In this document: positions 1-8,636 of the stretch, piece by piece
Position numbering within the stretch: position 1 is the first letter of the stretch
Layout of the letters: every line of letters begins with the position of its first letter
Source: Scytolyngbya sp. HA4215-MV1
GTDB lineage: Bacteria; Cyanobacteriota; Cyanobacteriia; Leptolyngbyales; Leptolyngbyaceae
Direction of reading: 5' to 3'
DNA: 64,000 nt
Assembly: GCA_019359045.1 (NCBI GenBank)
Contig: JAHHIA010000002.1
Coordinates: forward strand, 552,401-616,400
Notes under the pieces: model-generated
What the model was told of the DNA's origin: nothing
Database searches by the model: none
Seen by the model: only the letters and a program-made list of their open reading frames with translations
Translations under genes and position numbers: made by a program

Positions 1-2
1 TC

Positions 3-1895
3 CTGCCATGGGCTTGCCTGCTCTGGGTGGCGATCTCAATGACTGCTGCATTGCTGTCAACGGCTGTGCAACGATTTGCCGTTCAACCGAATGAACTGGA
101 GCGAGAGCGCCCTTATATTCGTCGTGCGATTGCCCTAACGCGCGAAGCCTTTGCTTTGGAAGACATTGAGGTCAAAACCTTTGAGCCGAAAGATCGGTTG
201 ACTGACCGCACCATTCAACAGAACAATCTCACCATTCGTAACATCCGACTTTGGGATACTCGCCCGCTCCTGCAAACCAATCGCCAACTACAGCAAATCC
301 GCCCTTACTATCGCTTTCCGGGTGCAGATATCGATCGCTACACCTTGAAAAGTGAGGTCCCTCAAGTTGAAAAAGCGACGCCCTCGCTCGACCACAACTC
401 GACTCTGGTTGAAAAACAACAGGTGTTGATTGCTGCACGCGAACTCGATTATCAGACGGTGCCCAAAGCTGCCCAAACCTGGGTAAATGAGCGCCTGATT
501 TATACCCATGGTTACGGATTTACACTGAGTCCGGTCAATAAGGTGGCGCCTGGCGGATTACCCGATTACTTTGTTAAAGATATTGGGATTGAGCCGAAGA
601 ATGGCGATTTGGGGGGGCTTAGAACCTCGAGCGATCGGATTCGTGCCAGTATTCCGATCGGACATCCGCGGATTTACTATGGTGAACTTGCTAATACCAA
701 TGTGTTGGTGGGGACGCGGCAACCAGAGCTAGACTATCCCAGTGGTCGCGATAATGTCTACAATACTTACGCAGGTCGGGGTGGTGTATCGGTGGCATCG
801 TTCTGGCAAAGAGGGTTGTATGCCCTTTATCTACGCGATGGGCACCTACTGTGGAGCCAGGATCTGACCCGACAAACCCGGCTTTTGTTTCGCCGCAATC
901 TTCAACGCCGGGTGCAGGCGATCGCTCCTTTCCTACACTACGACAGCGATCCCTATCTAGTTGTGGCGGATATTGACGCTGGAGAGCAGCGCGAAGCGAG
1001 AACAGGAGAGCCAAAACTCAAGAGCCAAAACAATTTGTATTGGATGTTGGATGCTTACACCACCAGCGATCGCTACCCTTATTCTGACCCCGGCAACGAC
1101 GCTTTCAACTACATCCGCAACTCTGTCAAAGTCGTGATCGATGCCTACCACGGTTCTGTCAATTTCTATATTGCCGATCCGCAAGATCCGATTCTTGCCA
1201 GTTGGGCAAAGATCTTTCCGAATGTTTTCAAACCCCTTGATGCTTTACCAAAGGCACTACGAACCCACATCCGGTATCCGGTCGATTTGTTCAGTATTCA
1301 GTCTGAGCGATTATTGACCTATCACATGACTGATCCCCAGGTATTTTACAACCGCGAAGACCAGTGGCAGATTCCTCAAGAAATTTACGGTAGCAAATCT
1401 CAAACGGTTGAGCCTTATTACCTGATCACAAAGCTACCGACTGAAAAATCAGAAGAATTTATTCTACTTTTACCGTTTACCCCCACTCAGCGCCCCAATT
1501 TGGTTGCTTGGTTGGCGGCGCGATCGGATGGTAATAACTACGGCAAACTTTTGCTCTACCAGTTCCCCAAACAGCAATTGATTTATGGCACTGAGCAAAT
1601 CGAGGCCCGGATTAATCAAGATCCGGTAATTTCTCAGCAGATTTCGCTATGGAACCGGGAGGGATCACGAGCTGTGCAGGGAAATTTGCTGGTGATTCCG
1701 ATCGAGCAATCCCTACTTTATGTAGAACCCCTGTATTTGGAAGCCGAACAGAACAGTTTGCCAACGCTAGTGCGGGTCATTGTTGCCTACGAAAACCGAA
1801 TTGCCATGGCAGAAACGCTCGAAAAAGCGCTGCAATCAGTATTTCAAACTGCTCCACAAACGGCACCTGCGATCGTCCGATCCGTTAACCCATAA
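3..1895 (+). CDS. UPF0182 family membrane protein, C-terminal part (5' end outside the window)
   Basis: The reading frame is open to the first base, so the gene starts upstream and only the last ~630 residues are seen. It opens with the end of a hydrophobic helix ([13 protein letters not shown]), then a long soluble region with family-typical stretches such as [16 protein letters not shown], the FGRR-less YPYSDPG segment and [17 protein letters not shown]. These match the UPF0182/COG1615 family, whose members are usually about 900-1000 aa with several N-terminal membrane helices followed by a large extracytoplasmic domain. Function of the family is unknown. A GTG at 27 could be read as a start, but it would begin inside the membrane segment. 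The next gene is on the opposite strand. No obvious terminator follows. Confidence 0.85.
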   Translation: MPWACLLWVAISMTAALLSTAVQRFAVQPNELERERPYIRRAIALTREAFALEDIEVKTFEPKDRLTDRTIQQNNLTIRNIRLWDTRPLLQTNRQLQQIRPYYRFPGADIDRYTLKSEVPQVEKATPSLDHNSTLVEKQQVLIAARELDYQTVPKAAQTWVNERLIYTHGYGFTLSPVNKVAPGGLPDYFVKDIGIEPKNGDLGGLRTSSDRIRASIPIGHPRIYYGELANTNVLVGTRQPELDYPSGRDNVYNTYAGRGGVSVASFWQRGLYALYLRDGHLLWSQDLTRQTRLLFRRNLQRRVQAIAPFLHYDSDPYLVVADIDAGEQREARTGEPKLKSQNNLYWMLDAYTTSDRYPYSDPGNDAFNYIRNSVKVVIDAYHGSVNFYIADPQDPILASWAKIFPNVFKPLDALPKALRTHIRYPVDLFSIQSERLLTYHMTDPQVFYNREDQWQIPQEIYGSKSQTVEPYYLITKLPTEKSEEFILLLPFTPTQRPNLVAWLAARSDGNNYGKLLLYQFPKQQLIYGTEQIEARINQDPVISQQISLWNREGSRAVQGNLLVIPIEQSLLYVEPLYLEAEQNSLPTLVRVIVAYENRIAMAETLEKALQSVFQTAPQTAPAIVRSVNP

Positions 1896-2061
1896 GCTTA
1901 GAATGCTGACTTATCAAGCGGTATGTTTCCCAGACCCGGTGAAGCTGGGATCAATATCGTTTTCTAATGAAACCGACCCGGGGTCTCTGAGTTTGACTGC
2001 GAATGCCAATGAATTTTAACTCTACCGAAAAAGGACTCAACCCCAAACCGACGAAGCGATG

Positions 2062-2109
2062 TGAGAGCACTCAGAAATCTGATCATGAGAGCACTCAGAA
2101 ATCTGATCA
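2062..2109. repeat. Perfect 24-bp tandem duplication
   Basis: The 24-mer starting TGAGAGCACTCAG and ending TCTGATCA occurs twice head to tail (2062-2085 and 2086-2109) with no mismatch. It lies downstream of both flanking convergent genes, in the 274-bp gap between the UPF0182 gene and the STAS gene. Apart from this I see nothing coding in 1896-2169. Confidence 0.95.
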
Positions 2110-2169
2110 ATTGATGAAACAGCAGAATTTTGGGGTTGAGCTCAAAATAGGTGGCTAACGCCTTCCTGC

Positions 2170-2550
2170 TCAACTCGCGATCCCACGCGGCACCCCTTCT
2201 AACGCTTCTTCCTCAGTTTCAAAAATCTCGAACACCGAGTCCATCATCGTCACTTCAAAAACGAGTCTGGCTTCGGGATGGACATTACAAATCCGGAAAC
2301 TGCCTTTGACTTTGTCTGCATCTCGCATCCCAGCAACTAGAGAAGTCAACCCAGAACTGTCAATAAAGTTGACTTGACCCAGGTTGACGACGACATGCCG
2401 ACTTAGTTTAGAGATACATTCCTGCAATTTGAGGCGAAATTGCCAGGCAGTGGTGATATCCAAACGCCCTGTAGGGGTCAGAACGATGACATTGGTACCG
2501 TCCTGTGCGGTGTAATTTTTCTGCTCCATGTGAATGGTCTTCTGTTCCAT
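2170..2550 (-). CDS. STAS-domain protein (anti-sigma factor antagonist-like)
   Basis: The product is 126 aa from the ATG at 2550 (119 aa from the alternative ATG at 2529). It is a single STAS domain: a beta-strand TNVIVLTPTGRLD, then HVVVNLGQVNFIDSSGLTSLV with the DSSG motif that carries the phosphorylatable Ser in SpoIIAA/RsbV proteins, and a C-terminal helix ending EEEALEG. Such proteins act in cytoplasmic partner-switching with a serine kinase and phosphatase, and no such partner is adjacent. The frame extends upstream to 2739 but that part looks non-coding. A 21-bp tandem duplication duplicates the start-codon context (IHMEQK twice), so two ATG codons compete; a purine-rich GGGGAGGGG lies upstream of the first. 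The target is unknown. Confidence 0.85.
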   Translation of the reverse strand: MEQKTIHMEQKNYTAQDGTNVIVLTPTGRLDITTAWQFRLKLQECISKLSRHVVVNLGQVNFIDSSGLTSLVAGMRDADKVKGSFRICNVHPEARLVFEVTMMDSVFEIFETEEEALEGVPRGIAS

Positions 2551-2553
2551 GTG
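2512..2553. repeat. 21-bp imperfect tandem duplication covering the STAS gene start
   Basis: On the minus strand CACATGGAACAGAAGACCATT (2553-2533) is followed directly by CACATGGAGCAGAAAAATTAC (2532-2512). The first 14 nt match at 13 positions. The result is two in-frame ATG codons exactly 21 nt apart. Confidence 0.8.
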
Positions 2554-2884
2554 GATCGCTGCCCCTCCCCGGATGGTGGATGTGTCAATAGATGGTTGAC
2601 AAAATGCAAAATCAATCAGCCTGTAGCGATTGAACCCAAAGTGGCGATCGCCGCAATCATGATACCCCTGAACAAGTCTAATATCAGCACTGACAGAGTA
2701 AAAGGTTGAGTAGTTTTTCTCGTCGTTCGTGCTTTTCAATCAATCGATATTGGTCGAAGCTTAATCTATTTTTGCCCAATTGTAAAAAGTTACAATACGC
2801 TGCCTACAATTCTCAGTATTCCATCTCATTTCTCCGTAGTGTAGCTTAGCCACTGCGGTGGAATTGAGAGACTACCAAATTTTC

Positions 2885-2925
2885 ATAAAACAATCATGCA
2901 CCAGCAACACTGACGCATGATTGTT
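2885..2925 (-). terminator. Hairpin terminator downstream of hemF
   Basis: AACAATCATGC (2889-2899) and GCATGATTGTT (2915-2925) form a perfect 11-bp stem with a 15-nt loop. Read on the minus strand, just after the hemF stop, the stem is followed by TTTTATG. The remaining part of the 412-bp gap to the STAS gene should hold the STAS promoter; nothing else stands out. Confidence 0.65.
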
Positions 2926-2962
2926 ACGGCGTGGTTTCTCGACGCGCAAGTGCTAGAGAATT

Positions 2963-3997
2963 TTAGGCAGTGGGAACCCAATTTGCCCAATCTTGTGGCT
3001 TCAAGAACCTTTCATACAGTTCTGCTTCTGGGGTATTGGGTTCTGGAGTGTAGCCATATTCCCAGCGCACCAGCGGTGGCAACGACATCAAAATTGATTC
3101 AGTCCGACCGTTGGTCTGTAAGCCGAAAATGGTGCCCCGATCGTACACCAGGTTAAATTCGACATATCGCCCGCGTCGATAGAGTTGGAAGTTGCGTTCG
3201 CGATCGCCATAGGCTGTGCCCTGCCGACCTTCCGCAATTGGCACATAAGCTGGCAAAAAGGCGTTCCCACAATCTTGCACAAAGGCAAATAAGTCTTCCC
3301 AAGTCCGCTCTCTCACTGTTCCTACTTGCTGGCTATGCTTGGCTGCGTGCCCTTGCCCATCTGGACCTCGATATAAGACCCCTTGCCCATCTTGATAGTC
3401 GAAAAAGATACCGCCCACACCTCGAGTTTCACCGCGATGCTTCAGATAGAAGTATTCATCGCACCAAAGTTTGAAGGTGGGATAGTACTCCGAATGATGG
3501 CGATCGCACGCTTGTTTCAGCGTTTTGTGAAAATGGGCAGCGTCTTCTGCAAAGGGGTAGTAAGGGGTCAGGTCGATCCCGCCACCAAACCACCAAACGG
3601 GACCTGCTTCAAAATAACGATAGTTGAGATGAACCGTAGGGATGTAGGGATTGCGCGGATGCAACACCATCGAAGTGCCGGTTGCATAAAAACGGTGCCC
3701 TGCTGCTTCGGGGCGCTGTACCAAAATGGAGGGAGGCAGATCCGAACCCCAAACTTCCGAAAAATTGACCCCGCCCTGCTCAAACAGGTTGCCTTCCCGA
3801 ATGACCCGAGATCGACCACCACCGCCTTCTTCTCGTTCCCATTTATCTTCCTGAAAAGTGGCACCCCCGTCAATTTTCTCTAAGCCATTACAGATGCGAT
3901 CTTGCAATGTTTGCAAAAATTGGCTGACCCGCTGACGAGAGTCACTCGGAGGAAGAGGGTTCGATGCAATTGCCTCGGAAGTAGAAAAGGCTGTCAT
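2963..3997 (-). CDS. hemF: Oxygen-dependent coproporphyrinogen III oxidase
   Basis: This 344-aa protein carries out the oxidative decarboxylation of coproporphyrinogen III to protoporphyrinogen IX, using O2, in haem and chlorophyll synthesis. It is recognised throughout by HemF signatures: [23 protein letters not shown] near residues 44-66, [18 protein letters not shown] in the substrate site, the [12 protein letters not shown] motif, [15 protein letters not shown], and [21 protein letters not shown] near the C-terminus. Length is normal for the family. It is transcribed away from an SRPBCC-family gene; the shared upstream region holds five GTCTAAA heptamers that may be a regulator binding cluster. 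A hairpin terminator follows. hemC of the same pathway lies 56 kb away, so the two are not an operon. Confidence 0.98.
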   Translation of the reverse strand: MTAFSTSEAIASNPLPPSDSRQRVSQFLQTLQDRICNGLEKIDGGATFQEDKWEREEGGGGRSRVIREGNLFEQGGVNFSEVWGSDLPPSILVQRPEAAGHRFYATGTSMVLHPRNPYIPTVHLNYRYFEAGPVWWFGGGIDLTPYYPFAEDAAHFHKTLKQACDRHHSEYYPTFKLWCDEYFYLKHRGETRGVGGIFFDYQDGQGVLYRGPDGQGHAAKHSQQVGTVRERTWEDLFAFVQDCGNAFLPAYVPIAEGRQGTAYGDRERNFQLYRRGRYVEFNLVYDRGTIFGLQTNGRTESILMSLPPLVRWEYGYTPEPNTPEAELYERFLKPQDWANWVPTA

Positions 3998-4048
3998 AGT
4001 GTCAGGTCGCTAAAAACTAATGACTAAAAACAAAGGACCGAAAAGGGA

Positions 4049-4181
4049 GTCTAAACGGGAGGTTCCAGCTTGATTAAAACGCGAGGTTTAGACAAGCTTA
4101 AAGTCTAAAGGCTACGGACTAAATTTAGACTATCGTGAAATGTGTTCTCACACACACCTCGCTCCCGTTAGTTAGTCTAAA
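4049..4181. promoter_or_regulatory. Cluster of five GTCTAAA heptamers between hemF and the SRPBCC gene
   Basis: Exact GTCTAAA copies occur at 4049-4055(+), 4087-4093(-), 4103-4109(+), 4124-4130(-) and 4175-4181(+), with strictly alternating orientation. The fourth lies next to an extra GACTAAA half, making a near-palindrome ACTAAATTTAGA. By chance about 0.02 copies would be expected in 133 bp on both strands. The position, within 200 bp upstream of hemF and of the divergent gene, suggests an operator. A further inverted repeat (TACAAGCTT/AAGCTTTGTA, one bulge) follows at about 4192-4213. Confidence 0.6.
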
Positions 4182-4282
4182 TCCAGTACATACAAGCTTT
4201 TTTATAAGCTTTGTAAACTTTGCGGTTTTCAGGACTGCTTCAGGACAATCCAACACGATCGATTTTCAAACCCCGAATTGCT

Positions 4283-4807
4283 ATGCCAGGTTTACCTTCC
4301 CATCTACTTTGCCGAAAAAATCGTTGGTTTGAGTATTCTCTAGACCAAACATATCAGGCGATTAGTGCTGCCTCAGTGGATGACTTATGGAAGAAAGTCG
4401 TAAACTTGGCGGATGTGTCCTGGCATCCCCTGCTGGATAGCACCAACTTACCTAAGGGGCTGGTTGCCAAACCGGGACTGATTTATCGAGCTGTAACCCG
4501 ATTTGGACCGATCCCCATCCGGCTATTTGTCGAGCATGTTAGACCACACGAGCTTTTGAGTATTCGCATTCTGACCTTACCTGGTTTACAGGAACGAGTG
4601 ACCTATCAAATCGAATCAACGGTTTGTGGTAGCCGGGTGTCTTATTCAGTCACACTGCAAGGTTGGTTGTCGCCCTTGATCTGGTCGTTGATCCGTCCCT
4701 ATGCTGCCAAAGTGGCATCTGCCCTGGCGCAAGCAGCGGAGCAAACCGATTTGTCGAGTTTATCTAGCAAGTTGAAACGGTCTCAAAGTCGTTGTTCCGA
4801 TTTTTGA
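4283..4807 (+). CDS. SRPBCC (START-like fold) family protein
   Basis: The product is 174 aa from the ATG at 4283; an upstream ATG at 4220 would add 21 poorly structured residues. The pattern is that of a polyketide-cyclase/START-like ligand-binding fold: an N-terminal helix YQAISAASVDDLWKKVVNL, strands with SWHPLLDSTNL, GLIYRAVTRFGPIPIRLFVEHV and LLSIRILTLPGLQERVTYQIES, and a long C-terminal helix PYAAKVASALAQAAEQ. Members of this fold bind hydrophobic ligands or catalyse cyclisations; no ligand can be inferred here. It is divergent from hemF and its promoter lies in the GTCTAAA-rich region. The next gene follows in 41 bp and may be co-transcribed. Confidence 0.7.
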   Translation: MPGLPSHLLCRKNRWFEYSLDQTYQAISAASVDDLWKKVVNLADVSWHPLLDSTNLPKGLVAKPGLIYRAVTRFGPIPIRLFVEHVRPHELLSIRILTLPGLQERVTYQIESTVCGSRVSYSVTLQGWLSPLIWSLIRPYAAKVASALAQAAEQTDLSSLSSKLKRSQSRCSDF

Positions 4808-4848
4808 TACATCGATTCATCGATTCATTGATAACGGTCTGATTCACC

Positions 4849-6594
4849 ATGCCACTTGCGATCGATTCTCCCCAACGCCAACTGCTGGCAGAAGCTTTGC
4901 AACTTTCTCGTTATTTAGTGGCAGCAGGCACCACCGCCGATCCAGATATCGACAAGCAGCGACAATCTCGCCTGCGCCAAATTCGAGAAGAACTTAAGGC
5001 ATTTGCTCATCCAGTTTGCAGATCGCCGCTAGCAGTCGAAATCATTCCGCTCGGTGTGCGACAAACCTTTGTGCAGTCAGTTTTACTGTTGACTCGCTAT
5101 CACCAATTGGGGGGAACTACTTGGCAAGGAGAGCTAGATTCGCCCACGCTCAGACAGTATGCGCCTGATCCAATTCCCGCCCATTGGATGTCAGACGATG
5201 CCTGCGATCTATTGTGTCAGGTCTTTGCGCTCTCGATGGAATATCAGGCAGCGTTAGCGCAACGGTTGATCGAGGTCGATCGGCAAATTGCTCAACAGAA
5301 GCGGTTAATGCAGGCGGTCAGGGAAGTGGCAGATGGGGGAGATGGAGGGACACAGGGATGGGGAGACGCGGAGAGAGAGAAATTCCCCACTCAAAGTGCC
5401 TCTAGCGTTCTCTTTCAATCCTTTTTTGGGGATGTTCCGATTCCTAAAGCCGCGATCGCGTGCATTTATACGGATATGCAGCTTTATTTCTGCATTGACT
5501 ATCAGGATGGGCAGTTGCGGGATGTCAATCTCTGGAATTGCCTCAGTTTTGCTGAACAGGAACAGGTGCAGGCTTTTCTGCTTTCGCTGCAGCAGTTTCG
5601 TTTTGAGCAGTTTCGGCGCTTTCCCACCTTTGGGCCTTGTGATCCAAATAGGATGAATGTTGAGTGGTGCGATCGCGTTGCAGAGCAGGTTGGCATGACT
5701 CGGTCTGAGGTGATGCGTTATCTTAGTCGGTCAGTGGGCATCATTCCCACCGCAAAGGCAGAAGCGTTTTTGCTCCATGATATTTGGGGACATCATTGGC
5801 AATTGATGCTCACTCAGTTTGAGAGTGACTATACCATTCTCACCACTTGTGATGAACCATTGCGAGCGGCAGAAACCGCTTATACAGTGGCAGGTCCTTT
5901 GAGTTGTCGCGAGTTATTCGATCGTCAAGGCGATCAGGTCACAGTGGATGAAGCGCGCGCATTGTTGTTTTTCCATGGCGAAGTACAACAAAGATTGGGT
6001 TTGATGTTTACTCACCTGTTGGGTGAGATGATTGCTGATGTGGCAGAGTTTAAGTTTGTTTGGGATTATCCTCAAGCAGTGGAGCAGCTTCCCAGTTCTT
6101 CGTTGTTCAAAACAGATCCAACTAAGTTAGATTTGAGTCTAGCCGATGTTGATTTTTTGTTTTTGCGGGTGTTGCGTCCGTTGTTGGAAGTGCATCTATC
6201 GGTGTTTGAAGATTCGCTTTTGGAAACGGAGTTGTTGAGCGATTGGCTGAAAGAGCAACCGGATACGTTGGAACTTCGCAGCAGCCTGAAAAGTGCGATC
6301 GTTCATCTCTATCAAATCTTTTTACAAGAATATAACGCTACTTATTTGCCGACGCTGACTGGAGAAGTGGGCATGTTTACCCAAATTGTCAGCAATTTAC
6401 TCTATCTGCAAAATGCAATTAATACGCTCTATACCGATCCAAGCATTGATATCCAGTTACCATTTCAAGATTTACTCATTGTATTTATTGGTTGCTATTG
6501 CTCCAGCGAAAGCTATGCCGATTTCTGGACGATCGATGATGTTCTCGCTGCCTACTTTCTCCCCTGCTTGAATTTGCTACAATTCCATATGTAA
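4849..6594 (+). CDS. Conserved hypothetical protein, 581 aa
   Basis: I do not recognise a named family. The protein is soluble and mainly alpha-helical, without signal peptide or membrane segment. The N-terminal third (AEALQLSRYLVAAG, GVRQTFVQSVLLLTRYHQLGG) is followed by a low-complexity Gly/Asp-rich stretch near residues 162-185 (DGGDGGTQGWGDAE) encoded by a G-rich segment that looks like an inserted cyanobacterial repeat. The centre has a His/Asp-rich LLHDIWGHHWQLML and ELFDRQGDQVTVDEARALLFFHGEV, and the C-terminal part is leucine-rich. It starts 41 bp after the SRPBCC gene on the same strand, so the two are probably one transcript. No clear Shine-Dalgarno precedes the ATG. Confidence 0.75.
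   Translation: MPLAIDSPQRQLLAEALQLSRYLVAAGTTADPDIDKQRQSRLRQIREELKAFAHPVCRSPLAVEIIPLGVRQTFVQSVLLLTRYHQLGGTTWQGELDSPTLRQYAPDPIPAHWMSDDACDLLCQVFALSMEYQAALAQRLIEVDRQIAQQKRLMQAVREVADGGDGGTQGWGDAEREKFPTQSASSVLFQSFFGDVPIPKAAIACIYTDMQLYFCIDYQDGQLRDVNLWNCLSFAEQEQVQAFLLSLQQFRFEQFRRFPTFGPCDPNRMNVEWCDRVAEQVGMTRSEVMRYLSRSVGIIPTAKAEAFLLHDIWGHHWQLMLTQFESDYTILTTCDEPLRAAETAYTVAGPLSCRELFDRQGDQVTVDEARALLFFHGEVQQRLGLMFTHLLGEMIADVAEFKFVWDYPQAVEQLPSSSLFKTDPTKLDLSLADVDFLFLRVLRPLLEVHLSVFEDSLLETELLSDWLKEQPDTLELRSSLKSAIVHLYQIFLQEYNATYLPTLTGEVGMFTQIVSNLLYLQNAINTLYTDPSIDIQLPFQDLLIVFIGCYCSSESYADFWTIDDVLAAYFLPCLNLLQFHM
5325..5396. repeat. G-rich low-complexity insertion within a coding region
   Basis: The run of G-tracts (5335-5339, 5347-5349, 5355-5357, 5360-5363) with purine-rich spacers resembles the GGGGAGACACGGGGA-type degenerate repeats scattered in filamentous cyanobacterial genomes. 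It keeps the reading frame of the 581-aa protein and also fits a G-quadruplex pattern (loops 7, 5 and 2 nt). Confidence 0.5.
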
Positions 6595-6615
6595 TATCAA
6601 GTAAAGGTTGGATTA

Positions 6616-7131
6616 CTATTGTTCACATTCGCATCGAATTAGATTATTGTCAGTTGCTTTACATCCAATCTGCTTTTGATATGCCAAAATTTGAGCCGTT
6701 TTTGCTTTTTGGCAACGCTTTGCTTCTCTACCCTGGCGGAGTAAGTAATCACATAACTTCTCGGCAGAATACGGCTCAATTGTAATATTGAAATGAAAAT
6801 ATTGAGCATGTAAACACCCGCCTTCCGGTTGATTTTCGGGATGTATACCAATCTCTTGAAAGTCCTTTTCGGTAAGCCAGATAAAATCAATATTTTGATT
6901 TTTTGGACTCCGATATTCGCTTAGAGAAGCTACAATACTATAAAATTCACGATCCGTATTGACTAGCCAAATACTGTAAAGATTATGTGGCTCTCTAAAT
7001 AGTTTTTCAGCAATAATCTTTGCACGTTCTTCTAGAGTACTGCATCCTTCAGGGTTCCATCGAGCAAGGCTATCAATTTTCCGAATGTAAGCTGGAGTCT
7101 CAATACCGTATTCTGATAAGGTAGGTAACAT
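6616..7131 (-). CDS. Hypothetical protein, third gene of the TIGR04255 operon
   Basis: This 171-aa protein is not recognised. It is soluble, with an N-terminal region IETPAYIRKIDSLARWNPEG, an alternating strand-rich centre (NLYSIWLVNTDREFYSIVASL, NIDFIWLTEKDFQEIGI) and a C-terminal part rich in Lys and Cys (REAKRCQKAKTAQILAY, then IGCKATDNNLIRCECE). The three late cysteines could bind a metal but no standard finger spacing is visible. It lies 25 bp downstream of the 220-aa gene on the same strand and shares the AT-rich composition of the operon, which differs from the neighbouring genes. Only a weak AGG precedes the ATG, which would fit translational coupling. Confidence 0.65.
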   Translation of the reverse strand: MLPTLSEYGIETPAYIRKIDSLARWNPEGCSTLEERAKIIAEKLFREPHNLYSIWLVNTDREFYSIVASLSEYRSPKNQNIDFIWLTEKDFQEIGIHPENQPEGGCLHAQYFHFNITIEPYSAEKLCDYLLRQGREAKRCQKAKTAQILAYQKQIGCKATDNNLIRCECEQ

Positions 7132-7156
7132 ACCTGGAACAAGTTAAAGGCAATGA

Positions 7157-7819
7157 TTAAAGATTTTTCAGTGCTTCTTCAGCATAGTTCCGGATATAAA
7201 GATCTGGCTCACGCACAGAAGTAAATCGACCTAATGAGTTCCGGATTGGTGGAATATTCATCTCATCTGAGAGAATCACCAGTGCATCGATAATAGCAGC
7301 CTTGATAGCACGTCTTTGACTGCTGGGAAAAAGCTTTAAAATTAAATTAAATCTTTCCTGTACGGGAATCGCTGCTGCACAAGCAACTCCTTGAATTAAA
7401 ACTTCCCAAAAATCATCTAGGTTCGATAAACTTTGAGTCTCCGATCTAGATGCTAATAAATTAGAAGCTTCTAGATATCGAGCAGTCTCCTGAAAAAGAT
7501 GGACTTCCGTACATTCTGCCAATAAATCAACAGCGCCTTCATAAGCATCTGCAATACCTCTTTTTTTGCTCCAGATTAAGATTGCTAAGACAGACTGCCA
7601 TGATTGAATTGTCTGAAAAACACGCTTCCTTTGCTTAGCTCGCTGAACTTGAGAAGCTAGAAAATACTCACGAATCGACAAATCTGGATCACTTTCTTGA
7701 TAACGAGAGTCAACTGAAGTAGTTTTCTGAGAACTGTAAGACTGAGACGAAAAATCTTTGCTTTCAATATCAACTAATATTGAAAGCGTAGAAATGGTTT
7801 TATTTACTGTTTTAACCAT
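7157..7819 (-). CDS. Hypothetical helical protein, second gene of the TIGR04255 operon
   Basis: The product is 220 aa from the ATG at 7819, which has AGGAG 11 nt upstream; a GTG at 7831 is possible but sits against that AGGAG. The ATG start overlaps the 3' end of the TIGR04255 gene by 16 bp. After a Ser-rich N-terminal 50 residues the protein is strongly alpha-helical (FQTIQSWQSVLAILIWSKKR, AVDLLAECTEVHLFQETARYL, RAIKAAIIDALVILSDEM) and ends with DLYIRNYAEEALKNL, which looks like a HEAT-type helical repeat. No catalytic motif, signal peptide or membrane helix is visible. The tight overlap implies translational coupling and a shared function with the gene upstream. Confidence 0.65.
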   Translation of the reverse strand: MVKTVNKTISTLSILVDIESKDFSSQSYSSQKTTSVDSRYQESDPDLSIREYFLASQVQRAKQRKRVFQTIQSWQSVLAILIWSKKRGIADAYEGAVDLLAECTEVHLFQETARYLEASNLLASRSETQSLSNLDDFWEVLIQGVACAAAIPVQERFNLILKLFPSSQRRAIKAAIIDALVILSDEMNIPPIRNSLGRFTSVREPDLYIRNYAEEALKNL

Positions 7820-8562
7820 TGGAATCCCCACTCCTGCTTAGCACTTTCATGAATTAACTCTAAAAAGGCATGAACAGTATAGTTATGAGCTGTATCAAAC
7901 CAATCTTTCAATACGAGATCTGCATTCAAACTACGAGATGTTAATTCGAAAAATATTACCAAAGAATTATCTTCGATTTTAATCTTTTGATTAAGAGAAA
8001 CTGCCAAAGTTCCTTGGTTATCTGGTAATGCAAATTCTAAGTCAGAATTACAAATCTTGGGCTTATCCAAAAAGCCATTCCACGCTTTGCCTGCAAACGT
8101 AAAGAATTTGTGTGTATCTCCTGGATCATGCCAACCAAATGTTGCATCAATTTGATTAAGATAAGTCAGCTCGTAATGAGTGGGTTGTAAAGGTAATCCA
8201 CTCAGTTCTAGCCACCAGTTTTGGAAAGACTGCCATTCCTGTTCAAATCGGGGATAAATTTCCTCAAAATGCGGATATTCCTCAATCTCACTTTGACGAC
8301 GCCAATTGTAAAGGAAACGATTTGATTGTAATTGAAGCAACTGTCGCTTGTCAGCCGACTCAAACCAGACTCGACGGAGGCTTGGTAGGGGAACTAGAGG
8401 AATTTCACCAAGTGGAGGACGATCTAGCGGAGGCAGGGGAAATCGTTTTTGGATTTGCTGCCAATATAGACCAAAATGGACCGCTGAAAACTCCGGAGCA
8501 CTAAACTCGACTCCGCAGACTACTTCTGTTAATGGGGATTTCGTGAATCGCGCGAGCGCCAT
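7804..8562 (-). CDS. TIGR04255 family protein, first gene of a three-gene operon
   Basis: This 252-aa protein opens with FTKSPLTEVVCGVEFSAPEF, the typical start of TIGR04255 proteins (a sporadically distributed bacterial and archaeal family without known function). Later parts, including HYELTYLNQIDATFGW and the C-terminal DLVLKDWFDTAHNYTVHAFLELIHESAKQ, fit the family's C-terminal pattern in which residues around the helix precede a Trp-rich end. Length is normal. It heads an AT-rich operon with two unknown proteins, overlapping the second gene. Patchy distribution, foreign-looking composition and tight gene packing are features shared with defence or toxin-antitoxin cassettes, but nothing in the sequence proves that role. 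Confidence 0.75.
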   Translation of the reverse strand: MALARFTKSPLTEVVCGVEFSAPEFSAVHFGLYWQQIQKRFPLPPLDRPPLGEIPLVPLPSLRRVWFESADKRQLLQLQSNRFLYNWRRQSEIEEYPHFEEIYPRFEQEWQSFQNWWLELSGLPLQPTHYELTYLNQIDATFGWHDPGDTHKFFTFAGKAWNGFLDKPKICNSDLEFALPDNQGTLAVSLNQKIKIEDNSLVIFFELTSRSLNADLVLKDWFDTAHNYTVHAFLELIHESAKQEWGFQWLKQ

Positions 8563-8636
8563 CTGTGCAATTGCCCTGAATAAGGAATCACTATACTTTC
8601 TAGATTACTCGCAATCTAGGTCATAACAGGAATTCA

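Noticed and set aside
1896-2169. GACCCGG/CCGGGGTC stretches as a terminator of the UPF0182 gene
   Set aside because: Pairing is imperfect with a long loop and no T-run follows.
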